Origin: Clostridiaceae bacterium
GTDB lineage: Bacteria; Bacillota_A; Clostridia; Clostridiales; Clostridiaceae
Reading direction: 5' to 3'
NCBI GenBank assembly: GCA_029256485.1
Contig: JAQSXU010000066.1
Coordinates: 1-20,065 of the forward strand
Length of the DNA: 20,065 nt
Made by a program: the position numbers and the translations under genes. Shown here in pieces: positions 14,377-20,065 of the stretch (position 1 is its first letter; the number at the start of each line of letters is the position of its first letter). A model generated the notes under the pieces. The model did not search any database, was not told the origin of the DNA, and saw nothing but the letters and a program-made list of their open reading frames with translations.

Positions 14377-15498
14377 ATGTATGTTCAAAAAATAATAACA
14401 AAAGACAACAAAATAAGGTATCTTCTTCTTGATAATAACCTCGAAGTAATAGAATCAGTAAGGAATTATCTAAAATACTTAGATAGTAAAAGACTCTCTT
14501 TAAATACACTAAAGAATTATGCATATCATTTAAAACTGTATTTTGAGTATTTAGATGATATGAAAATTTTATATTATTCGATAGTTAATGAAAATAAGGA
14601 ATTAGATATTTTATCAGGATTTGTTACATGGCTAAGTAAATTGGAAGGTAAGGTTTTATATACTCAATATTCTGAAAGGCCAGAGAGAAGAACAGCTTCT
14701 ACAATTAATACAATACTTAGTGCAGTTTTATCTTTTTACGAATATCTCTCAAGAACAGGAGAAGTAAGACCATTAAATGTATATAAAGATGGGGGATTCT
14801 CGTCTTTTAAAGGATTTTTGTACGAAATGGGAACTAGAAGAAAAACATATTCAGCATCAATTTTAAGAATAAAAGAAAATGATAAAAAAATTAAAACAAT
14901 ATCTAGAGATGAATTTGAAATTTTAATTAATAAATGTAATTACATAAGAGATAAATTATTGCTTTCAATACTATTTGAAAGTGGATTAAGATTAGGTGAA
15001 GCTCTTGGACTTAGAAAAAATGATTTTGTTATTTGGGATAATAAAATTAAAGTAGTCTCGAGGGATAATCCTGAGAATCTAGTTAGTGTTAAAAATAAAT
15101 CTGAAGGTGAAATAATAATTCCAAAATATTTAGTGCAGTTGTATTGTGAGTATTTGGAATTTGAATATATAGAAAATAAAAATCAATATATCTTTGTTAA
15201 TCTTAAGGGAGCGAATAAAGGAAAAGCTATGAAATCAATAACTGTACAAAAGTTGTTTTATAGGCTAAGCCAGGAATGTGGTATTAATGTCAACCCACAT
15301 AAATTAAGACATTCTCATGCAACTGAACTTATAGAAGTTGGTGGATGGGATCCAATTGATGTTAAGGATAGGCTTAGGCATAGGCAGATACAAACAACTG
15401 TAAATACATATGTGCATCTTTCAGATAGCTATAAAAAAGAGAAATTCAATGAATTTCAAAATAAGTTGAGCGAGGATAAAAAGGATGAAGACAATTAA
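14377..15498 (+). CDS. Tyrosine recombinase 1 (TnpA-like)
   Basis: This 373-residue site-specific recombinase has all catalytic positions of the family: R205 (ESGLRLGEAL), probable K241, H308-x-x-R311 (HKLRHSHAT), H335 and nucleophile Y345 (TYVHLSD). The first 150 residues form the usual SAM-like core-binding domain. Length and position match TnpA of Tn554-type elements (about 360 residues). It would cut and rejoin element ends through a covalent 3'-phosphotyrosine. The start has AGGTGA four bases upstream. Its end overlaps the next recombinase gene by 14 bases, so the two are translationally coupled. No catalytic residue is missing. Confidence 0.9.
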   Translation: MYVQKIITKDNKIRYLLLDNNLEVIESVRNYLKYLDSKRLSLNTLKNYAYHLKLYFEYLDDMKILYYSIVNENKELDILSGFVTWLSKLEGKVLYTQYSERPERRTASTINTILSAVLSFYEYLSRTGEVRPLNVYKDGGFSSFKGFLYEMGTRRKTYSASILRIKENDKKIKTISRDEFEILINKCNYIRDKLLLSILFESGLRLGEALGLRKNDFVIWDNKIKVVSRDNPENLVSVKNKSEGEIIIPKYLVQLYCEYLEFEYIENKNQYIFVNLKGANKGKAMKSITVQKLFYRLSQECGINVNPHKLRHSHATELIEVGGWDPIDVKDRLRHRQIQTTVNTYVHLSDSYKKEKFNEFQNKLSEDKKDEDN

Positions 15499-17293
15499 TA
15501 AGGTATACAATCTCATAGGTTATTGGGATAAAGATGAATTTGATTTGTTTAATTGTGGACTAGATAATATAACAAATTGCATAAATAATAAAGTAACTTC
15601 TTATAGATATATTAATTTCTCGCAAATTAGAAATGAAGAATTGAAAAAGGAAATTAAATATTTTTGTTTTGTTCAATTATTTAATTTTAGAGGGACCTTT
15701 GACACATTAAGGCAAAATTACTTACATCCAATTAAATGGTTTATAAATTATTTGAACTGTAAAAAATGTAAATTAGAATCATTAGTGAATATTAATTTAG
15801 ACTTTCAAGAAGGATTTATTGAATTTCTTCAAATTAATAATATTAACACAACATATAGAGGGGCGGAGTATAAGTCAAAAACATTTAATAATGCTTTAGC
15901 TAGATTTCCATATAAAATAAAAAAGTTTTTTATTGATACATATAATACAGCATTAAATAGAGATCCAGATATTTGGAATATTAAAGATTTTAATATATCG
16001 TCGCATAGAATAAATTTAAGCAGAGATATTATGAAGTTAAAATTTTACAAAATAGAAAATCAAAAAAATAAAGAGTTAATAAAGTTATATATGAAGTATT
16101 TATTAATTAAAACAGAATTATCAATGAGCTTTATTTACTCAAAGTTTACTGGAGTTAAGCAATTCTTGAATTTTTTGGGAGAAAAAAATGTAGTAGATAT
16201 TGAAAGAAAAGATATTGAGGAGTTTAAGGATAAATTATTGAACATGGATATAGCTAATAATACATATAACTGTAGATTACTTGCTGTATCAGATTTTTTA
16301 AAGTTTGGGGTAAATGAGAACGTATTAGATTATAACCATGTGTACATTGAATTTGATATATTAGATACTTCATTTAGATTCAAAGGAAATATTGTTGAGG
16401 AACAAGTAATAGAGCAAATTTTAAAAAATTCGGATAAAATTTCAAAGAAATATTTAGATATGTTTTTGATTTTATACTGCTGTGGTATGAGAATAAGTGA
16501 AGTTTGCATTTTGAAAATAGGGTGCTTAAAAAGGGATGATATAGGGCATTATATAGTATTTTATCAGCAAAAAATGAAAAAAGAGGTGTCTAATCCAATT
16601 CCAGAAAATCTTTATAATATGTTAATTGACCATCAGCAAGAAGTTTTAAGTAAATTTGGGAAAGATCAAATTTATTTATTTCCTAAAGACGATGGATCAC
16701 CGACATACGCTAATACGTATAAAGTTCATATGGAAAAAATATTAAGAGAGTTAGATATAAGAAATTCAGATGGTAGTAATTATGTTTTCAGACCACATGA
16801 ATATAGGCATACATTTGCTACTAAATTATTAGATAAAGATGTTCCTTTTACTGTGATACAAAAGCTTCTTCATCACAACAGCCCAGAGATGAGTTTAGTT
16901 TATACCCAGCTTACTGATTCAAGAAAACGAAAAAAGTATATTGAATTTATTAATTTGGTTGGAAAGAAGAGTGAAATGTTATTTGAAAATGAAAGAGAAG
17001 AAATATATGAAGTTCAATGGCTTAAAAAGAATTTAAAAGCACAGGCATTACCTAATGGTTATTGCTCTTTGCCTGTATCTTTAGGACAATGCCCACATGC
17101 TAATAAGTGTTTACTTTGTGAGCATTTTAAAACAACTAAAGGACATTTGAAAGTACTAAAGAAACAGCTTATAAAAACTAATCAATTAATTGAAATTTTA
17201 CGTGAAAGAGAATTTAATCAACAATTGGAAGTAAATATTAATGTAAGAGCTAATTTGTTAAGAGTTATAGCTTCAATTGAAGAAGGTGATTAA
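15485..17293 (+). CDS. Tyrosine recombinase 2 (large, TnpB-like)
   Basis: This 602-residue recombinase is close in size to Tn554 TnpB (about 630). It has an extended N-terminal half, then the catalytic domain with R336 (CCGMRISEV), a probable lysine in QQKMKKEV, H438-x-x-R441 (HEYRHTFAT), H464 and Y473 (SLVYTQLTD). After the catalytic tyrosine comes a roughly 120-residue tail with a cysteine/histidine cluster (CSLPVSLGQCPHANKCLLC), seen in large recombinases of this group and probably zinc-binding. ATG 15485 is preceded by GAGGA eight bases upstream, inside the previous gene. All active-site residues are present, so it should be catalytic. Confidence 0.9.
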   Translation: MKTINKVYNLIGYWDKDEFDLFNCGLDNITNCINNKVTSYRYINFSQIRNEELKKEIKYFCFVQLFNFRGTFDTLRQNYLHPIKWFINYLNCKKCKLESLVNINLDFQEGFIEFLQINNINTTYRGAEYKSKTFNNALARFPYKIKKFFIDTYNTALNRDPDIWNIKDFNISSHRINLSRDIMKLKFYKIENQKNKELIKLYMKYLLIKTELSMSFIYSKFTGVKQFLNFLGEKNVVDIERKDIEEFKDKLLNMDIANNTYNCRLLAVSDFLKFGVNENVLDYNHVYIEFDILDTSFRFKGNIVEEQVIEQILKNSDKISKKYLDMFLILYCCGMRISEVCILKIGCLKRDDIGHYIVFYQQKMKKEVSNPIPENLYNMLIDHQQEVLSKFGKDQIYLFPKDDGSPTYANTYKVHMEKILRELDIRNSDGSNYVFRPHEYRHTFATKLLDKDVPFTVIQKLLHHNSPEMSLVYTQLTDSRKRKKYIEFINLVGKKSEMLFENEREEIYEVQWLKKNLKAQALPNGYCSLPVSLGQCPHANKCLLCEHFKTTKGHLKVLKKQLIKTNQLIEILREREFNQQLEVNINVRANLLRVIASIEEGD

Positions 17294-17294
17294 G

Positions 17295-19124
17295 GTGAAA
17301 AGTGTTAAAAAAATAGTTTCACAGGACTATCTAATATGGATTGAAAAAGATGCTTACTATAAAAATGATATTTGGAAATTAGATGAGCATAGATACTACA
17401 AGTTGTTAACAAAAGGCCAACAGAAAAAATTAACTGGAACAAAAAGTCTAGATTTTAGTATATGTAATAATAATTTGATTAAAAATGAAATTAAAAATGC
17501 TTGTGCATATATTATAGAATTTAAAGTTGCAAAATTACATATTGTTTTTCATGATAAATTTATAATTGATCAGACAATAAAATTTTTTAATGAAGTATCC
17601 AATAAACAAACAAGTATATTGGATTTTGAGAATGATGATATAATGCTTGATTATGAGAAGTACTTGGAAAATAAGGGGATTGCCACTAGAGCCATAATTA
17701 AAAGAATCTCAGCCAATATGAATATAAAAGAATATAATGAGAGAAATAAAAATACTAATTTTATAAGAAGAATATATGAAATTAATAAAGCTGCAACATT
17801 GTACAATTTAAGAGAGCAGGATAAAGATGTCTGGGATATTAGAAATCTTGATATAAATATTACAGGGTTTAATAGTGCTAGACCTAGATACACAGTAAGT
17901 TTTCTAAAAATATATCAAGAGAAAATAAGAGATGTTACTAAAAAATATGAGTATGAGAGGCTTAAAAATAGTAAGTTTTCAACTATAATCGATGATTTAA
18001 AAGCAATAAATTTATTTTCTAAGTTTCTGTATGATAAATACCCTGAAATTGAAAGCTTAGATAAATTGACAAGAAAGGTAGTTCTTGAGTTTTTAGGATA
18101 TGTTGAATCTTTGGATATGACTCATACAACTAAAGGTCAGAGGAAAGGTTGTTTAAGAGTGTTTCTAAATTTAATTGTTATGTATGGATGGGACTATACT
18201 CCTTCAGAAAGATTGCTGCATAAAAGTGATTATGGTAAAAGAGTAACTCAACTTCCAAAACCTATAAGTATAAATTTAATAAAAAAATTAAACGAAAATA
18301 TTAAATATTTACCAAGGGATATAGCTAGAATGGCAATAGTTATTCAAAATGTTGGGATGAGAGTTAATGAATTGTGCAGATTAAAAGTTGGAAGTGTAAA
18401 GAAGGATTTAGAAGGGGACTATTTTTTAGAGTATTATCAATCAAAAACAGATCAATATAGTAGAATTCCAATAAAGAAAGAAGTTGCTGAAATAATTTTA
18501 GAGCAGGAAAAAGAGGTTTTATCAAAATTTAAGAAAACAAAATATATATTTACAAGAGATGGTGAGAGACCAATTGGTCAAGAATCATTCTCTTATCATA
18601 TAAATAGAATAGCATTTCAAAGAGATATTAGAGATGAAAATGGAAAATTATATAGATTTAAAAGTCATCATTTTAGGCATACAGTAGCCACAAAGTATGT
18701 GAATAATGGCATGAATCCTAATATGATAAGAATAATGCTTGGACATTTGCAAATGAAATCTATAATGAGTTATATAGAACTTAGGGATAGTGCAGTAATT
18801 CAAGCTATGGAAGATGTACTTAAAGAACAAAATAAAATAATAGAAAATCTTAACAGTGATTTTATAGTGGATCCAACGAGAGAAATTGATTTGATTCATG
18901 GAAAATGTATAAGATCTAATGGAAGTAGACCTTGTGAGCAAATTAATAAATGTTATGATTGCTCTATGTTTTATTTTTGCAATGATGATACAGAAAATTT
19001 TAAAGAATACTTGAATAGGATTGAAGATAATATTAAGTATGCTAAAGTTAATGGTTTTGATAGAATGTTGGAAATAAACCAATCAATAAAGAGTGATATT
19101 GAAAAATTGATTAAGAGAGCATAA
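17295..19124 (+). CDS. Tyrosine recombinase 3 (large, TnpB-like)
   Basis: This is a third recombinase of about 609 residues, same overall plan as the second but clearly diverged. Counted from an alternative TTG at 17277, the catalytic residues are R362 (NVGMRVNEL), probable K390, H464-x-x-R467 (HHFRHTVAT), H490 (MLGH) and Y499 (SYIELRD). A cysteine cluster follows (CIRSNGSRPCEQINKCYDCSMFYFC). I prefer GTG 17295 as start because AGAAGG (17281-17286) lies eight bases upstream, leaving a one-base gap to the previous stop; the TTG start would overlap by 17 bases without its own ribosome site. A second large recombinase beyond the TnpA-TnpB pair of Tn554 makes the module resemble recombinase-in-trio elements. 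Confidence 0.88.
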   Translation: MKSVKKIVSQDYLIWIEKDAYYKNDIWKLDEHRYYKLLTKGQQKKLTGTKSLDFSICNNNLIKNEIKNACAYIIEFKVAKLHIVFHDKFIIDQTIKFFNEVSNKQTSILDFENDDIMLDYEKYLENKGIATRAIIKRISANMNIKEYNERNKNTNFIRRIYEINKAATLYNLREQDKDVWDIRNLDINITGFNSARPRYTVSFLKIYQEKIRDVTKKYEYERLKNSKFSTIIDDLKAINLFSKFLYDKYPEIESLDKLTRKVVLEFLGYVESLDMTHTTKGQRKGCLRVFLNLIVMYGWDYTPSERLLHKSDYGKRVTQLPKPISINLIKKLNENIKYLPRDIARMAIVIQNVGMRVNELCRLKVGSVKKDLEGDYFLEYYQSKTDQYSRIPIKKEVAEIILEQEKEVLSKFKKTKYIFTRDGERPIGQESFSYHINRIAFQRDIRDENGKLYRFKSHHFRHTVATKYVNNGMNPNMIRIMLGHLQMKSIMSYIELRDSAVIQAMEDVLKEQNKIIENLNSDFIVDPTREIDLIHGKCIRSNGSRPCEQINKCYDCSMFYFCNDDTENFKEYLNRIEDNIKYAKVNGFDRMLEINQSIKSDIEKLIKRA

Positions 19125-19142
19125 AGCTAAGGAGTAAATATT

Positions 19143-19541
19143 ATGGAGAAGACTAAAAAAATTGTTGAGTTAACTAAGAAGAAATCAGAAGAAAAAAGAG
19201 AATATGTTTTAGAAGTAATTAATAGCATGATTAGAAACGGAGAAAAAATTACTTTTTATAGTGTCTACAATAAAGCGGGAGTTTCTAAATCTTTTGTATA
19301 CAATAATGAGGAAATAAGAAATAGGATAGAATTTTGTAGGAGTGGGGCTCTTGATATTGGAGAAGTAAAAGACAATAAAGATATACTTATAGATGAATTA
19401 AATAAAGAAGTTGAAATGTTAAGGGAGAAATTAAGAGAATATAATAAAGATGAACTTTGGAAGGTTAAGTATGAAAATAAGAAAAAGGAAGCTGATATGT
19501 TAAAGGAAAGGCTTGAGCGGTTGTTTGGGGAGAAATATTAA
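19143..19541 (+). CDS. Small coiled-coil transposition accessory protein (TnpC-like / DUF6262-type)
   Basis: This 132-residue, highly charged protein has a short N-terminal helix-turn-helix-like segment (ITFYSVYNKAGVSKSFVYNNEEIRNRI) and a C-terminal coiled coil from about residue 80 (LNKEVEMLREKLREYN...). Size and position match TnpC (about 125 residues), the third gene of Tn554, which influences transposition rate and orientation. Its ribosome site AAGGAG (19129-19134) is eight bases from the ATG, and it follows the third recombinase by 18 bases, so it is the last gene of the recombinase operon. It probably binds the element end to guide the recombinases; that role is inferred from the family and context. 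Confidence 0.75.
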   Translation: MEKTKKIVELTKKKSEEKREYVLEVINSMIRNGEKITFYSVYNKAGVSKSFVYNNEEIRNRIEFCRSGALDIGEVKDNKDILIDELNKEVEMLREKLREYNKDELWKVKYENKKKEADMLKERLERLFGEKY

Positions 19542-19822
19542 AAAATAATGTATCAATAAGTCTTTAAAGTTTAATGGTGAAGAATATGTTAATGCTGAGA
19601 ATTTAATAATAGATGTCAATGAGAATTGTTATAGGTTAATAATTTATGGTGCTATATTTTTTTATATCATAACTAAAGGTCATATGGAATATTTAATATG
19701 AATCATGGGTAGTTAAACAACGTTATATCCTAAATGTGGAAATTATAGTATGAATATAATTAAAAGAGATGAACTTTAAATTGAATTATACCAAATTTAT
19801 ATTATCGCTACACGTCAATTAT
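19542..19822 (+). other. Gene-poor tract after the recombinase operon, with possible coding scraps
   Basis: No start-bearing gene is visible. One frame from 19549 to TGA 19699-19701 reads SLKFNGEEYVNAENLIIDVN and on to MEYLI without a start codon, which may be a gene remnant. A second scrap near 19728-19779 reads YPKCGNYSMNIIKRDEL. I do not recognise either. One end of the mobile element probably lies in or just after this tract. Confidence 0.35.
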
Positions 19823-19882
19823 TTGACACTTATGTTTATTGGAAGTAAATATTCTTTATGTTTCATTAAAAAATGGTATAAT
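19823..19882 (+). promoter_or_regulatory. Promoter-like sequences facing the right edge
   Basis: A consensus TTGACA (19823-19828) with TAAATA 17 bases later, and an extended -10 TGGTATAAT (19874-19882) shortly downstream, both point right toward the reading frame at the window edge. The extended -10 is the better one. The candidate att repeat lies inside the first spacer. Confidence 0.4.
19834..19844. repeat. Candidate right attachment core of the recombinase element
   Basis: GTTTATTGGAA is identical to 1886-1896 in the same orientation. Bases around it also agree partly: 18 of 25 positions match across the wider stretch, by eye. Chance remains possible. Confidence 0.2.
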
Positions 19883-19958
19883 TGTATTATATTACATGCA
19901 AGATTGGATTCTAATAGAAATAATTAAAGTATTATGTAATAAATGTTTGAAGGAGAAT

Positions 19959-19978
19959 GACTAATAGTTTAATTAGTC
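19959..19978. repeat. Small hairpin in the leader of the edge reading frame
   Basis: GACTAAT (19959-19965) and ATTAGTC (19972-19978) form a perfect seven-base stem with a six-base loop. It lies between AAGGAG (19950-19955) and the ATG at 19992, so folding could change the distance from ribosome site to start, or it could be a subterminal hairpin of an insertion sequence. Confidence 0.45.
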
Positions 19979-19991
19979 ACTAATTGTATAT

Positions 19992-20065
19992 ATGAGAATA
20001 GTAAAGCATAAGGTAGATTTTAATTTGAGCAAAGAAAAATTTAATTATTGCCTAAATTATATAAG
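19992..20065 (+). CDS. Start of an unidentified protein, cut by the window edge
   Basis: ATG 19992 opens a frame that is uninterrupted to the last base and encodes about 24 residues beginning MRIVKHKVDFNLSKEKFNYC. The basic opening followed by a helix would suit an IS605-type TnpB or other transposase, but this is too short to decide. The only good ribosome site is 36 bases upstream, beyond a hairpin. It may be the first host gene beyond the mobile element. Confidence 0.35.
   Translation, partial: MRIVKHKVDFNLSKEKFNYCLNYI

Larger units (their letters stand above)
1886..19844 (+). mobile_element. Putative Tn554-like / recombinase-trio element carrying a defence island
   Basis: Three consecutive tyrosine recombinases followed by a small coiled-coil protein (14377-19541) form the transposition module of Tn554-type elements. 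These integrate site-specifically without obvious terminal inverted repeats. All genes between 2265 and 14253 are accessory, defence-type genes, whereas sequence left of about 1.8 kb looks like decayed host genes. The ends are not proven; the coordinates follow the only shared 11-base word seen in the two flanking gene-poor tracts. That recombinases and cargo move together is inference. Confidence 0.45.

Noticed and set aside
17277..17294. TTG 17277 as the start of recombinase 3
   Set aside because: It has no ribosome site of its own, whereas GTG 17295 in the same frame has AGAAGG at ideal distance.
19549..19701. A short gene after the TnpC-like protein
   Set aside because: The frame begins right after a stop and has no start codon or ribosome site before its final residues; at most it is a remnant.

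Overview
The window is very AT-rich, uses AGA/ATA/TTA codons heavily, and has strong GGAGG-type ribosome sites. It also carries a decayed amidase gene of a type I know from clostridia. I read it as the chromosome of a Clostridium-like Firmicute; this is inference, because no rRNA or tRNA gene is present to anchor it.

Layout. (1) Bases 1-1815 look like worn host sequence: a scrap resembling mannose-1-phosphate guanylyltransferase, an intact GyrI-like small-molecule-binding protein, and an N-acetylmuramoyl-L-alanine amidase pseudogene broken by several stops and frameshifts. (2) Bases 1816-2264 carry no gene but hold two long hairpins, a perfect 28-bp tandem duplication and a promoter. (3) Bases 2265-14253 are a dense cargo block of defence-type genes. 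It holds a nuclease-helicase of the DUF2075/Schlafen-group-3 family, a MazG-like nucleotide pyrophosphohydrolase and a second DUF2075 protein in one operon. A caspase-like protease lies on the opposite strand, followed by a third DUF2075 protein, two HNH endonucleases with different N-terminal domains, and a CoiA-like nuclease. (4) Bases 14377-19541 hold three consecutive large tyrosine recombinases plus a small coiled-coil protein. This is the arrangement of the Tn554 family and recombinase-in-trio elements, and is probably the engine that moves the cargo. (5) Bases 19542-20065 are mostly non-coding and end in a hairpin and the start of an unidentified reading frame.

How it may work together. 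The likely picture is a Tn554-like transposon carrying an anti-phage island. The HNH and CoiA-like proteins could cut incoming (perhaps modified) DNA. The DUF2075 proteins combine a PD-(D/E)XK-like N-terminus with a superfamily 1 helicase motor and are paired with a nucleotide-hydrolysing enzyme. The caspase-like protein is a candidate suicide effector with an unrecognised C-terminal half. Four of the cargo genes share an upstream block: a TTATATTTAG-like stretch, a -10-like position, then two tandem nonamers close to GTATTTACA. This suggests one regulator controls much of the island. A related pair of nonamers in reverse orientation lies at the recombinase promoter. The functional statements rest on motifs read by eye; no database search was possible.
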